Source: Ottelia alismoides (lineage: Eukaryota; Streptophyta; Magnoliopsida; Alismatales; Hydrocharitaceae). From it: DNA of 64,000 nt. Where the stretch lies: positions 450,001 through 514,000 of the forward strand of contig JAZKJV010010760.1 in NCBI GenBank assembly GCA_037367405.1, read 5' to 3'. Under the pieces are notes generated by a model. It was not told the DNA's origin, did not search any database, and saw nothing but the letters and a program-made list of their open reading frames with translations. The position numbers and the translations under genes were made by a program. Below are positions 22,164 through 33,998 of the stretch, piece after piece. The stretch's first letter is position 1. Each line of letters starts with the position of its first letter.

Positions 22164-23821
22164 AGTGTAAATTATCTACGTTTAAGTATAGGGATATATT
22201 TGCAACTTGACGAAGTTGTTATTGGGAGCGATTCAATGGTGACATTTTATGATGACATCTTAAGCATTAGTAATGGCATAAACCCTAACTCTCTTCCTCC
22301 CATCTTCCCAGCCATCCAGAGAGAGAGGACACCAGTGTACCCGCGAGATTGCTGATCTGAAACCATTGAATGACGAATGGAGATGGAAACGGAGGGTAAC
22401 CTTCTTTTTGTTGTTTTAGTTTCACCATCGAATCATTAGCATTTAGTTATAGGTGTAAGTTGTTGATCTTTCTCGTTCTTTAACATTTTACTGATCACTT
22501 ACATTTTTGATCCATTTACTTTATTTGTTGTAAGTTGCCGATCAATTTCTGTAGGCAAGCCAAGGAGGCGTAGAATCAACTGTGTTCGTGCATAGAGAGG
22601 TCTCTATGCACAAGGCAATGGATCCCAATCCCAGAATCTTTGTATCTATGCAGATTTGCAATACGTCGAACATAATGGTCATAGGTACATATCCGATTTT
22701 AGGTATAACAAGAATGTACCTCCTACACCAACTTGATGCTCTTATGGCTCGGTCGACCATATACAAGTTTCCCAGATCACAGGGATTATGGCCACCCAGC
22801 AGTGTACTGTTCCATGCGCTTGAGTTATTAATACGATAACATCTGGAACGATCATCACTGGTTATTTAATCTAGCCTCCAGCTGTACCGATGAACACATC
22901 CCAGGGCACTCAAAACCAGAGACAAAGTAATCGTATCCTGACTGTCAACCATCTGTTCTAGTGTGTATTAGTCGACTAGAACGAGTGCCCAGCTGACTCT
23001 TGCAGTCTACCAGTTGACAGATTGAGGAACACCCGTCAATTAATTTATCTCTCAAATCTAATAAAGCCACAACGTGTATTTTTTTAAATACAACACACTT
23101 AAATACCCAAAGCTACCTACTTCAATGGACATTCTCCGGTTGGCTCTGTATTTTATTGTTGAGATAGAATTGTGTCCGAAAACATAGTTATATTTTATTC
23201 GAGAAATCCGGATTTTTGAAATGATGGAAAAAGATGCATTTGAACAAAATTCAAAATCATGAATTCTGATATGATTTGTCCAACCAGCCGACTGTATGAA
23301 AAACAGTCGGCTACTTCATGCCAACTGTGTATGTTAACATCCACCTATAGCTTTACATTTTTTTCCTATAGCTTTACATTTTTTCCAAAAATCCAAGGTG
23401 TTCAGTAAATTTTCAATAAAGTACATGATTAATGAAATTTTACTATAGTATTCAACTAATGAAATTTTACTGCATTCAGCGTGGCATCACCCACTTACAA
23501 GGAGAGGAGCGAGAAGTTATTAAAACAACTGCACATATGTGAGTGATTCGTCCACGATTGAATAATAAATAATTGGGTATTCGAAAGTAACTAAGTTACA
23601 CAAGCTTGCCGGATATGGGTGATAGAGTACTAGGAAATTACACTATTCAGACACTTTCAACTTGCCTTTCTTTTCTTTTTTGTGTGTATTCCCTTCCTGG
23701 CCACTTGTCTCAATCGTTCCTTTTAGTAATCACTTTAGCCATAGATGAGGCTGAAACCGGACTTTGAGTTCTACGGACAATCCCAGAAAACTACCACTGA
23801 GGGCATGCCTTAGTTGATTAA
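22164..23821. other. Non-coding stretch with weak gene-like signals
   Basis: No protein was recognised. At 22270-22396 the text resembles a plant 5' leader (AAACCCTAACTCTCTTCC), with an ATG at 22370 and a possible splice donor (GG/GTAACC at 22396). A possible acceptor (TTTCTGTAG) is at 22545-22554. The joined frame stops after about 14 codons, so this is at best a remnant. A near-duplicate of CCTATAGCTTTACATTTTTT occurs in tandem near 23345-23385. Confidence 0.4.
23286..23312. repeat. Perfect 10-bp hairpin
   Basis: AGCCGACTGT, a 7-nt ATGAAAA loop, then ACAGTCGGCT. No T tract follows, so it is not a typical terminator; it may be a palindromic insertion footprint. Confidence 0.75.
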
Positions 23822-24554
23822 TGTTGGGATGGATTCTCCACATAAATTGAATTGAGGAAGAAAATAAAAGTTGATAAATGGACCCTCCACAATACACCAA
23901 CTACAACCGCAGATGAAATCCAACCACAGAAAAGTCAATCATATAAGCACAAAAAAATGATGTGGAACATACTTGGTGTGAGGGAAAAACCGTGGGTTGA
24001 TAGTAACTCAAAACCAAACACAATAATCAAAGTAGTTTCCCGTAAAAAGTTTACACAAGACCGACCCTCGATGCAACAAATAACAAACAAGAGAGAATTG
24101 TATGTTGGGATTTATCCTATGAAGCCTCATTGGTTGACAACTAGTGGAGAGGATCGCTGATGTGGTTGATCTCCCTCTTGTCTTCTAATTGGCTGAGAGT
24201 TGATGGTTGGATTGTTGATATGCCTAATCCCCCTCATGCATCATGATTGGTTGAGATCTGTTAGGCTGGATTGCTGAAATGGCTAATCGTGCTCCTGCAT
24301 CCTGATTGGTTGAGAGTTCATGGTGGGGATTGCTTAATACCATTAATATTTTTTTGTTGCAGTATAACGGGATCATAGGGATAACACATATTGTATCCTA
24401 GAATCATTCAAAATTAATAGAGGAAGTCTGGTGTGAGCGAGTGGAATAGGCACATTCCCGAACAGCTATAAATCCTTCCCTTATGTGATTGTGAATATTT
24501 TTCTTCTATGATAGTTGTCCTATTTGTGTGGTGTGATCGGATTGGTCTCCAACA
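23822..24554 (+). repeat. 5' LTR of E4
   Basis: It starts TGTTGGGATGG and ends CTCCAACA, followed by ACCAGTATCAGAG (primer site, 24555-24567). GCTATAAATCC near 24463 is a likely TATA box. The start is chosen from the TG and the common TGTTGGG opening; no 3' LTR is available to confirm it. It contains a 58-bp minisatellite. Confidence 0.55.
24156..24331 (+). repeat. 58/59-bp minisatellite in E4 LTR, three units
   Basis: Units 24156-24213, 24214-24272 and 24273-24331 each begin G(C/T)TGA and contain a TGATTGG-like box (.AATTGGCTGAGAG, GATTGGTTGAGA) and end GGATT. A weaker fourth unit (CATTGGTTGACA) lies just upstream. Confidence 0.8.
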
Positions 24555-24597
24555 ACCAGTATCAGAGTTGTGGTTTAAAAATCAACCTCTACAAAGA

Positions 24598-25330
24598 TGG
24601 CGGAATAATAGAAGATCAAGATATCAAGAAGCTCAATGGATCGAACATCGTGTACTGAAAGATGCAGATTGAATATGTTAGCATGATTCTTATCTTCCGA
24701 TCAAAGGAAAGAAGTCAGAAGCCATGAAGGATGAGAAATGGAATGTCCTAGATAAAAAGGTGTTAGGAATGGTAAGGCTCTACCTTGTTCAATCGATGTC
24801 TTCGAATATCACAAAGGAGATGGCAACAACGAATCTTTTCAAAGCCCTTTAAAAGATGTATGAGAAAGCATCCGTGTCAAATAAGGTATATTTGATAAAG
24901 GAGCTTTCAATATTTAGATAAGCAAGAACTTCGTGGTGGCTGCACATCTGAATGGTTTGAACAATATCAACAAGCTGTTGGAGATATATGAAGATCATAT
25001 TTGATGATGAGGTAAAATTCCTTTTACTTCTTTCTAATTTGACTGACAATTGGAATACATTAGTTGTAGCGGTTAGCAGATCCGTTGGTTCTGAAAAGTC
25101 GAAGTTGGAGGATGTTAATAGTCTTGTTCTGGAAGAAAAGGCACGACGGAAATTGTCTGGAGAAGACCACTCGTCAGATTATGCCTTGAATAAAGAAGGA
25201 AAAGGCATGAGGAGCTACGCAAAACAAAACTATTCTAAGGGGAAGTCACAGAAAGAGAGACCAAATCTAGAGATATGAAATCAGTAGTATGCAAGAATTG
25301 CAATTAAAAGGGGTTACAAGACATAGTGTA
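24598..25330 (+). pseudogene. Copia gag remnant (E4)
   Basis: UBN2-type gag is readable in pieces: EKWNVLDKKVLGMVRLYL near 24735, KMYEKASVSNKVYLIKELS near 24856, and KFLLLLSNLTDNWNTLVV near 25015 with EEKARRKLSGEDHSS downstream. A degenerate zinc knuckle (VCKNCN) is near 25285. Several stops and frameshifts break it. Confidence 0.7.
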
Positions 25331-26190
25331 AGGCCTCATGAAAGCAGAAAGGAGAAAATGACAAAGGTGAGAATACTGTAAATATTACTGATGATGAAGA
25401 TAGGAATGCCTTGATATATGGTGCATATGCTCCAAGTGAGTCCTGGATAGTGGAGTTGGATACTTCATTTCATACCACCTCACAAAAAGGCATCCTCCAA
25501 AACTATGTGAAAAATGATTTTAGAAAGCAAGCGATGAATGTTGCAGCATAACAAGGGTGACATTAACATCTCCCAACCCGATGGATGCGGCCTGAAATTG
25601 AAGAATATTAGACGTGTATCCAATCTAACAAGGAATCTTGTATGTGTCTGACAACTATCAGAAAGTGGTGTTGTGACATCATTCGATGAAGAATCATAGA
25701 AGACGTCCAATAATTATTTCTGACTCGATGTAAGAAAGAAGAAAAGGGAATGATCATGCAGAAGAAGGGAAAGTTGACTAGATTGCAGACTGTTGATTTA
25801 ATCTTCTGTGAATATTGTATCGTGAAAAAGTAGAAGAAAATCAATTTCACAATGACTACAGGGATGCAACAAACTGGAAGACTGGAGACGATTCACACAT
25901 ACGTATGGAGAACATCTCAGGTTACATCGGTCGGTGGATATCATTATTTTATTTCTTTCAATGATGATGCAACTAGAAAATTATGGATTTATTTTTATCA
26001 AATATAACTCTGATACATTTGAGACCTTCAAGATATGAGACTTTAGTTGAGAATAAGACAAGTTTAAAGTTGTAATGTCACAGTTAGACAATGGGGGAGA
26101 ATATTGCAATAAGGAGTTTGAAGCCTACTATGTCAAGAATGAGATTCGAAGATTGAAAACAATCCCATGAAACCCGAGGTAGAATGGTGT
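25331..26190 (+). pseudogene. Copia protease and partial integrase remnant (E4)
   Basis: Protease is recognisable as SWIVELDTSFHTTSQKG near 25440, where the DSGA active site has become ELDT. Integrase scraps follow: FCEYCIVKK (zinc region, near 25800), HTYVWRTSQVTSVGGYHYFI (core, near 25890-25950, first Asp replaced by Tyr), SQLDNGGEYCNKEF near 26080, and a PR.NGV stretch at 26170-26190 where sequence ends. Confidence 0.65.
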
Positions 26191-26197
26191 AAGTTAT

Positions 26198-26303
26198 CTT
26201 TTTTTAACAAGACGAGGAAACATGCACGTGTCCGCCCCAGGATTTGAGTCTTCATCTTTTGAGTAGTAGGCATCCTGCACTACCATCATACCATTAAGTG
26301 GAT
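26198..26303 (-). mobile_element. SINE 1, tRNA-headed, A-tailed
   Basis: On the minus strand, TGGTAGTGCAGG (26285-26274) and GACTCAAATCC (26250-26240) are spaced like the A and B boxes of a pol III promoter. The sequence ends in GTTAAAAAAAG at the left. AATGGTGT occurs on both sides (26183-26190 and 26304-26311), a possible target duplication. The head resembles SINE 2 at 27090-27272; the tails differ. Confidence 0.55.
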
Positions 26304-26312
26304 AATGGTGTC

Positions 26313-26445
26313 TGTTATAAGAAATAGTATTTTTGTTTTTTTATTTCTTTTTTTATGTAATTTCCTCATTGGTCATTTGTCCCTAGGGTTTCTCAACAAT
26401 ATCCATATAGTCATAGAATAAACAAGTTATTGATTTTTGTCCACA
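26313..26445 (+). repeat. 5' LTR of E5
   Basis: TGTTATAAGAAATAG to TTTGTCCACA, 133 bp, followed immediately by TGGTATCAGAGC. It resembles the 3' LTR of E10a at 49213 (TGTTATAGGAAATAG, CTAGGGTTTCTC, TAAACAAGT.ATTGATTT). Confidence 0.8.
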
Positions 26446-26457
26446 TGGTATCAGAGC
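26446..26457 (+). promoter_or_regulatory. Primer-binding site of E5
   Basis: TGGTATCAGAGC, the standard complement to plant initiator-Met tRNA, directly after the LTR. Confidence 0.9.
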
Positions 26458-26925
26458 GACAATCCGAGACCAGAGCTCTAGTAACCTTTTGATACTTAAA
26501 TCCATACCGGCCACCACTCCTCAACCTCAGAACTCATGTGCACGACCAACGTACCCCTCCTCAGTCTCCGCACGCAGCCTCCTTCACCACGGGACTCGTC
26601 AATTGCAGTAGGGTTCTCGAGCTAGCAAGGTGCAACCTCATCTTTAGGCCCATCACCAGCGGTGCTACTGAAGAGCAGCACATATGCAACACTCGAGCAG
26701 CCGCCAGGCACGCATCGCATATTGCATGGCACCTTGGGATGTAAGCCAATGCCACGTGATGCCTTATTGATCATCGACTCTCTTCCCAAGTCTCGTGCGA
26801 CTCATTTCGTGTATGGTACACTGATTCTGGTGCAGTCCAGTACGTTTGTAAATAACTAAATCCAATTCGATTTCTCTAGAGCATTGATAGAATTGATTAG
26901 AAAGGTTGTGCTCTAAGTCTACATA
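26458..26925 (+). other. Leader of E5, cut by hAT A
   Basis: It starts with the family's GACAATCCGAGACC motif and continues without a recognisable gag. Its right end reads GGTTGTGCTCTAAGTCTACATA, matching the 5' arm and loop (GTCTACA) of the leader stem-loop seen in E7 and E10. The 3' arm is missing because hAT A begins at 26926. Confidence 0.55.
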
Positions 26926-26980
26926 CAAGGTTCAGGAAGGCGGTACGCATATGCATTCGGACAGGTCACTGAATAATGAT
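26926..26980 (+). mobile_element. hAT A: left terminal fragment
   Basis: CAAGGTTCAGGAAGGCGG and the next 37 bp match the termini of hAT B (38022) and hAT D (58543, reverse). It lies in the E5 leader, preceded by TCTACATA (potential target duplication). The fragment is cut at 26981 by the LTR of E9. Confidence 0.7.
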
Positions 26981-27315
26981 TGCGGAAAGAGAATAATGAA
27001 TTAATTATCAATGGGAACCATAAGGCTCTCTTATATGGAGAATATCAAAAATTACATAATAGAAACAAAAGAAATAGAAAATAAAAAGAAGAAGCCTTCT
27101 AGTATAAGCAGAGTCGGCTACATGGATTCTTGCTCAAATCCTTGTTGAAAGATTCGACTATTTTTACGTTGGCTGTTGACTACCTAACGCAGACCCCACA
27201 AGGGGGGATTTGAACCATGGTCTTTCGAGTACTAAACACACTGCATTACCACCAGACCGTTTAAGTGGGTACAAAATACATAAAAGATAAGGAAAGATAA
27301 ATATATCTCTCAACA
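26981..27315 (-). repeat. 3' LTR of E9, interrupted by SINE 2
   Basis: From TGCGGAAAGAGAATAATGAA at left to ATCTCTCAACA at right on the plus strand. CTCTTATATGGAG is the family's TATA region. After removing the SINE the LTR would be about 150 bp, normal for the family. The polypurine tract abuts at 27316 (CTCCCCCTCAAGA). Confidence 0.65.
27090..27272 (-). mobile_element. SINE 2, tRNA head and LINE-like 3' tail
   Basis: On the minus strand the head has TGGTGGTAATGCAG (27254-27241) and GGTTCAAATC (27216-27207), A- and B-box-like. The 3' part reads AAGAATCCATGTAGCCGA then CT..CTTA..AGGCTT, the same as the last 50 bp of the RTE LINE at 49009-49052. Short AAAATA.. words flank it. Its limits are approximate. 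Confidence 0.6.
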
Positions 27316-27422
27316 CTCCCCCTCAAGATGGGGAATGGATGTCAGTCAAGCTTAGCTTGGAACAACATCTCTAGAATGACCCTCTGGCTAGAGCCTCAAT
27401 GTGTACATATGTTGTCTGTTCA
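27316..27422 (-). pseudogene. End of E9 pol with polypurine tract
   Basis: Matches the last 35 or so codons of the family's RNase H region and the GAGGGGGAG polypurine tract. E7 is inserted at 27423; coding continues at 37684. Confidence 0.65.
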
Positions 27423-27566
27423 TGTTAAAGAAAAATGAATTGCTTGATATTCATAAGACCCCAAGACTCTCTTATACAGGAGAAAAGCCCTTGGGTAAAT
27501 AGCAAGAAAAGTACATTAAGAAATGAAATAGAAAAATAACACCAAAGATATATAATAATCTCAACA
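27423..27566 (-). repeat. 3' LTR of E7
   Basis: TGTTAAAGAAAAATGAATTG to AATCTCAACA on plus; 144 bp, paired with 37540-37683. Confidence 0.9.
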
Positions 27567-29599
27567 CTTCCCCTCAAGCTGGAGCATATATGTCTATCAT
27601 GATCATCTTGGAACAACATCTTTGGAAAAAACCTCTAGTAAGTGCTTTGGTGAATATATAAGCAGTCTGATCTCCAGTAGAAACATGATAGATAGATATG
27701 AGACCCTTCTGAATCATGTCTCTGGTATAGCGGCAATCCACTTCTATATGCTTTGTACGTTCATGGAATGCATGATTATTTGCAATAAAAAAGTGTTGCA
27801 TGATTATCACATAGAAGTTGCATAGAAAGAGATACATCAACAGCAAGATCAGTCAGAACTCTCCTGAACCACATCATCTCTGTGCATCCCTGAGCCATGG
27901 CTCTGTACTCAGACTCTGCACTAGATCTAGCAACCACCGTCTGCTTCTTACTTTTCTACGACACGAGTGATTTACCAATAAATATAGCAAACCTAGAAGT
28001 GGACTTCCTGTCCCTAGGGCATCCTGCATAATCTACGTCTGCACACGTTGTACTTGTGACGTCAAGAGACGTGCCTCTGTTGAATAAAAGACCAGTACCT
28101 GGTGAAGACTTCAGATATCTCAAAAGCATATAAACAACATCCATATGCACCATCCTGGGCTGCTCCATGAACTGACTCACCTTACAGCAAAGCATATATC
28201 TGGCCTGGTGATGGTAGCATATAGGAGCTTCCCAACTAGCTCCATGTATCTCCTATTATCTATCTCCTCAGTATAATCATCATATAATCTCATACTTGGA
28301 TCCATAGGAGTAGTTGCAGGCTTGCACCCTATCATACCTGTCTCTAATAGAAAATCAATAAAAAAAACTCCTATGGGTCATCACAAGATCATGCTGGTTC
28401 CTGGTGAATTCTAATCCAAGGAAGTATTTAAGATAGCCAAGATCCTTGGTTACAAACTGCTGACATAGGAACTCCTTGGTTGCCTGAATGCCCTGCTCAT
28501 CATCACCAATGACAATAATATCATCAACACAGACAAGAATAGCAATTGTACCTCTATGTGTCCTCTGAACAAAAAGTGAGTGATCCGCAGTGGACCGAGC
28601 AAATCCCTGATGCTCTATCAACTCTGAAAGCTTCTAGTACCAAGCTCTCGGACCCTGTTTCAGGCCATAAATTGCCTTGTGGAGCCTATACACCTTCGGA
28701 GACTCCCCCTCCGTAGAAAACCCTGGTGGCTGCTGCATAAAAACCTCATCCTATAAATCGCCATATAGAAACGCATTCTTTACATCAAGCTGGTAAAGAG
28801 GTCATTCACGTGAAACAACCGATAGGAGAATGTGCAATGTCGAGTGTCTGGCTACTGGAGAGAATGTATCATGATAATCCACCCCATAAGTCTGGGTGAA
28901 TACACGTGCTACAAGCCTTACCTTGTAACAATCCACACTACCATCACCTCGGTGCTTCACCGTAAGGATCCATTTGCACCCCACATCCGATGCACCTGGA
29001 GGAGTAGAAACAACACTCAAAATACCACGAGACTGCAAAGCGGTCATCTCCTCCTCCATGGCAAGTCGCCAACTGCTATCCTGTATGGCCTCCTAATATG
29101 TGCGCGGAATCGTAACAGCTGAGAGGCCCATAATAAACCTCTTGTACTCGCCTGAAAGATGGTCCAAGGAAACATGCGCAGCTAGAGGATAGGTGGCAAA
29201 GTTGTGAAGTTGTTTCCTTAAGGCAATAGGAATATCAAGGTCATCAGCCTCTGTTTTCTGGTACCAGCACCTCCTGTGTATTATCCTGTGGATCAAGCAT
29301 TGAACCAGTGCCATCAATAGAAGCAATGTGTTCATCACATACATGGGGCGTGCTAGATGACGGGGAAGGCGCAGAAATAGAGGGGTGAGTAGAAGACCTA
29401 CGAATGTAAAATCGAGGTAGGAGTTGTATCGGGGTATATGGAGGTGGAGGTGCAGGTGACTGAGACTCAACATGAGGAGATGATGGTGAAGATAACGGAG
29501 GTAAAGGAACAAAGATATCCTCACCAAAGTCAACATTTGACAATCTGTCACTTGTAGAAAAATACATAATAGAATAAAAAATGTGACATCAGCGTTAAC
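27567..29599 (-). pseudogene. E7 integrase end, RT and RNase H remnant
   Basis: On the minus strand: Pro-rich linker (29570-29240), RT start at 29059 (MEEEMTALQSRG, VGCKWILTVKHRGDGS, VDYHDTFSPVARHSTL), RT palm at 28621-28355 (ILVCVDDIIVIG, where YVDD reads CVDD, then KDLGYLKYFLGLEF), RNase H at 28195-27574 (DVDYAGCPRDRKSTSRFA, HERTKHIEVDCRYTRDM, ADIFTKAL-like). Stops and frameshifts separate all blocks. It continues upstream beyond E8 at 34721. Confidence 0.85.
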
Positions 29600-29604
29600 A
29601 TAGT

Positions 29605-29747
29605 TGTTGGGAAAAATGAATGGCGTAATCTATTCCATAAGCCCTAGGCTCTCTTATATAGGAGAGTAGCCTATAGGTAAATTACATAAAGAAGACAACT
29701 GAAAATATAAAATAACATAACAAAGAGGTACTCTATATGCGTCAACA
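29605..29747 (-). repeat. 3' LTR of E8
   Basis: TGTTGGGAAAAATGAATGG to GCGTCAACA on plus; 143 bp. Confidence 0.95.
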
Positions 29748-29754
29748 CTCCCCC

Positions 29755-32700
29755 TCAAGATGGAGCATAGATATCAATCATGCTCAGCTTGGACGCACAC
29801 TTCTGGAATGGGCCTCGAAGTAATGCCTTTGTGAAAATATCAGCAGTCTGATTCTCTGATGTGACGTGAGATGTAGCAATGAACCCCTTCTGAATCATGT
29901 CACGTATGTAGTGACAGTCAACCTCAATATGCTTGGTCCTCTCATGAAAGGCTGGGTTGTTTGCAATGAACAAGGCGGCCTGATTGTCACATTCCAACAT
30001 CATAGGAAGCGGTATATCAAGACATAGATCTGTAAGTAAAGATTTTACCCACATCATTTCTGTGCTAGCTTGGGCCATAGCCCTGTATTCGGATTCAGCA
30101 CTGGATCTAGCTACCACTGTTTGTTTCTTGCTCCTCCATGAGACTAGGGTGTCTCCAACATAAACTGCAAATCCTGAGGTGGACTTCCTGTCCTTGGGGC
30201 ATCCTGCATAGTCTGCATCAGCACATGCTGTGATAGCGATCTCCTTTCCCTTCTTAAATAGCAGGCCTGCACCTGGAGATGATTTTAGATATCTCAGAAT
30301 CATGTGTATTGCATCCATATGGACCTGACGTAGTTGCTCCATGAACTGGCTCACACGACTCACTGCAAATGATATATCAGGTCTAGTGATCGTGACATAC
30401 AGTAATTTGCCTACCAGTTCTCCGTACCTTCACTTGTCCACCTCTTCTGTGTCATCATCATAGAGCTTCATGCCGGGATCCATTGGTGTCGTAGCAGGTC
30501 GACACCCTAGCATACTTGTCTCACTTAATAGATCTGTAACATATTTTCTCTGCGACATTACTAATCCATATGGATTTCTAGCAAACTCCAGTCCCAGAAA
30601 ATATCTAAGGACTCCCAAGTCCTTGGTGACAAACTCGGTTCCCAGCCTTTCTTTTGCCTGCTTAATGCCCTGCTCATCATCTCCTGTAATCAAGATATCA
30701 TCAACATAAACCATGATTACAATGATACCTCTAGCCGTCTTCTGCACAAACAAGGAATGATCAGCATTGGAACGTTTATATCCTTGTTTCTCAAAAAGAT
30801 CTGAAAGCTTCTGAAACCACGCTCTGAGGCTCTGCTTAAGGCCATAGATGGCCTTATGTAACCTGCATACCTTGGAACACTCCCCCTCAACAGCAAACCC
30901 AGGTGGCTGTTGCATATAGACTTCCTCATGCAGTTCGCCATATAGGAATGCATTCTTCACGTCCAGCTGATAAAGCGACCAGTCTCTAGCAACTACAACT
31001 GATAACAGGATCCGCAGAGTGGAATGACGCGCCACAGGAGAGAATGTGTCAAGGTAATCCACCCCGTATGTCTGTGTGAAGCCACGTGCAACAAGGCGTG
31101 CCTTGTACCTGTCAATAGAGCCATCTGCATTGTGCTTCACTGTAAACACCCACTTGCAGCTTACCGGGCTGACATCTGGAGGTATAGGAACTAGGCTCCA
31201 TGTGCCTCTAGACCGAAGTGCCGCCATTTCCTCTTCCATTGCTAGCCGCCATCTAGCATCCTTCAAAGCATCATGATGATTCCGTGGAATGTCTGTGGCT
31301 GAAAGTGCCAATGCAAATGTCTTGAAGTCTCCAGATAGCCTCTCAAAAGACACGGCTGCTGATAATGGATATTTGGCACAGCTTCTCTTCGGCTTCCGTT
31401 GAGCAATTGGAACATCCAAATCATCTGTATTCTCACCATGCTCCTGCAATACATCTTGCTGAGAAATGTCGTCAGATCCATCAACATTAATATTTTCATT
31501 ACATACCATAGGCGAGCTAGTTGACGGGTCAGGACCATGAGCTGGAGGAGGCCTGCAGGTGTAATGGAATGGTAGTGGAGATACTAGCGGTGGCAGTGGC
31601 GGTGGTGGTGGCGGTGGTGGTGTTTGTGGCGGTGGCGGTGGTGGTGTCATGAATATGGCATCAGGAGGTATAGGTGGTAGCTGCATGTCTCCAGATGCTG
31701 AAAAATACATAACAGATTCAAAAAATGTAACACCTGCACTAATCATATACCGCCGACGCACTGGATCAAAACACTTGTACCCCTTTTGAGTTCTGGAGTA
31801 CCCCACAAAGACACACTTGACAGCCCTAGGAGAGAGCTTGTCAGTACCAGGCGACAACTGATGGACGAATGCGACTGACCCAAACACACGAGGAGTAAGA
31901 GCGAACAAATCCTTGTCTGGATAAATGAGTGAAAAAGGAATCTGTTCATTCAAGACAGACGAGGGCATACGGTTGATTAGGTAACATGCAGTAAGAACTA
32001 CATCACCCCAGTAGGAGTAGGGAGCATGACTCTGTATAAGAAGAGATCTTGTGACATCAAGAAGGTGACGGTGTTTTCTTTCAGCAATCCCATTCTGCTG
32101 AGATGTATGAGCACAAGAGGTTTGGTGAATAATCCCTTTTAAGGAGTGGTAATTGGCCAAAATGTGGGTGCATAACTCTAAAGCATTATCATTTCTCACA
32201 AGTTTGACAGATGTGGAGAAAACATTTTGAATTTCATTTAGAAAATGGATAATAATATTTCCTGCTTCAGATTTATTTTTCATAAGAAACACCCATGACA
32301 CTCTCGAGAAATCATCCACAAATACAATATAAAACATGTGTCCCTGATGATCGGGAACACGACTCGGACCCCAGACATCTATATGAAACAACTCAAATTT
32401 GGAGTTACTACTCCGACCTGGACGACTGGGAAAGGACGACCTGTGATGCTTTCCCAACTGACATGCCTCACACTGGATAGGTGTGTGAGAGAGACCATAG
32501 GGTAGAACTCGACGCAACTTCTGAAGCGGTAAATGACCAAAACGCAGATGCCATAGGAGAGGAGATACTTGTCCAGCAGGAGAGGATGTGGTTCCGGCAA
32601 ATGGGGTCTGGTTCAGACGGTAAAGGCCTCCTTGCTCATAGCCATGACCAATCACGTTGCCCATACGGATGTCCTGAAAAATCAAAGAAGATGGATCAAA

Positions 32701-33957
32701 AATAGCTCGACAATGGAGATCCTTCGTAATCTGACTAATTGACAACAGATTCATAGAAAAATCCGGTGCATGTAGGACATTCTTAAGCTGCATAGAAGAT
32801 GTCAATCTAATCTCCCCCTGACCAGTGATAGGGGAATGCGTGCCATTAGCAATCACTATTGTCCGTCCTGGAGGGATCTGAGTGTATCCTGTAAGTAGAC
32901 TCTGGTCGCCACATAGATGATGTGTAGCGCCCGAGTCCATGATCCATGGTAGTATATCAGATCTACTACTGTGGAGTGCAAGTGTACTACCAGAAGTACT
33001 AGTAGATGCAGAGGCAGAAGCAGCAGCATCAGTATGACTCTCTGTAGTCGGTGCTGGACCAGATGGTGGGATGATGCCCCTGAGGCGGGCAACTAGATCA
33101 TCAAATCGTTGATCCAAGGTAGCAGCAGATGGGGGCTCTATCTGCTCAGCGGCTCGTGCAGATGCAGGGAATCCGTGCTTCGAATAGCATGTGTCTTCAT
33201 TGTGTCCGACTCGGTGACAATATGTGCATGTTGGCCTGGTGCGGCCACCCCTTCCACGAGGTCCACGTCCACGGCCCTGATGATGAAAACCGCGTCCTCT
33301 GGTTGCTGCCATGGCTGAAGAATTCTGACTTGCAGCAGTTGAGGGAACTGTAATCCGACTCAGTCTATGGAAGGCTTCCTCCATTGGCGGAATTGTAGAG
33401 TCGGCCAAAATCTGCGATCGTGTTGCCTCGTATTCAGGATCAAGTGCAGCTAGGAACACACCCACCATAGTAGCGTTCTTGTATGTCTTCTGCTGCTCTG
33501 GCGTGGCTGTCAAGGGCATGAAGCTATACAGCTTCTCAAACATCCCTCTCAGTGATGTATAGAGAGAATGTAGGGGGCGACCATTCTGCTTGATGGTGAA
33601 GATATCATGCTGGAGTTGCAGAATCTTTGTTTCGTTCTTCGCCTGGGAATATGTGGCCGCCAGAATGTCCCACATATCCTTCGCTGTGGGTTGATGGAGG
33701 ATATCATTGGCAATCTCAATTGCCAACGTGCCAGATAGCCAGACTTTGGCGTATGCGTCATCAGCCTCCTAGGAGGCATAAGTTCCAGTCTTCTCAGCAG
33801 GCTCTGGTTCGGTAAGAATGTGCTTCTTACCCGCAGACTTCATCATGCTCATGAACTGCATTGCCCACAGTTCATAGTTGGTACCGTCCATCTTGACAAT
33901 AGGCGCTGGACCACGGAATGCGCCAATAGATGGGATATCTGCCTTGATCTCCGACAT
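29755..33957 (-). pseudogene. E8 gag-pol polyprotein with two nonsense codons
   Basis: Starts MSEIKADIPSIG at 33957, after the leader stem-loop. A TAG at 33769-33771 replaces the gag Trp that is kept in E7 and E10; the frame then runs unbroken for about 1,100 codons (from a Met at 33726) to a TGA at 30430-30432, between RT and RNase H, and on to APS-TGA at 29755. Domains in order: UBN2 gag, RGR-rich stretch, zinc knuckle CTYCHRVGHNEDTC, protease WIMDSGATHHLC, integrase HLRFGH..CEACQLG zinc site and D-D-E core (HIDVWG, RNDNALE, NGIAERKH), Pro-rich linker, RT with YVDD, RNase H (ADADYAG, SAESEY). The terminal stop overlaps the polypurine tract, 7 nt from the LTR. Confidence 0.9.
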
Positions 33958-33998
33958 ATTGAAAATTGAAGACTGGAACGATTGACAAACAATGTTTC

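Larger units (their letters stand above)
23822..26190 (+). mobile_element. E4: degenerate Copia retrotransposon, 3' half missing
   Basis: A 5' LTR (23822-24554), primer site and decayed gag, protease and integrase remain. Sequence ends in the integrase core at about 26190, next to a SINE and the E5 LTR. RT, RNase H and 3' LTR are absent. The element is at least as old as E5, which sits beside it. Confidence 0.7.

Noticed and set aside
22542..22839. Overlapping open frames on both strands
   Set aside because: Short, mutually overlapping, no similarity recognised; kept only as a weak spliced-transcript hint.
23286..23312. Rho-independent terminator
   Set aside because: The sequence is plant nuclear, the hairpin lacks a U tract, and no gene ends there.
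26183..26318. A 15-bp target duplication around SINE 1
   Set aside because: The last 6 bases on the right belong to the start of the E5 LTR (TGTTAT), so only AATGGTGT can be counted.
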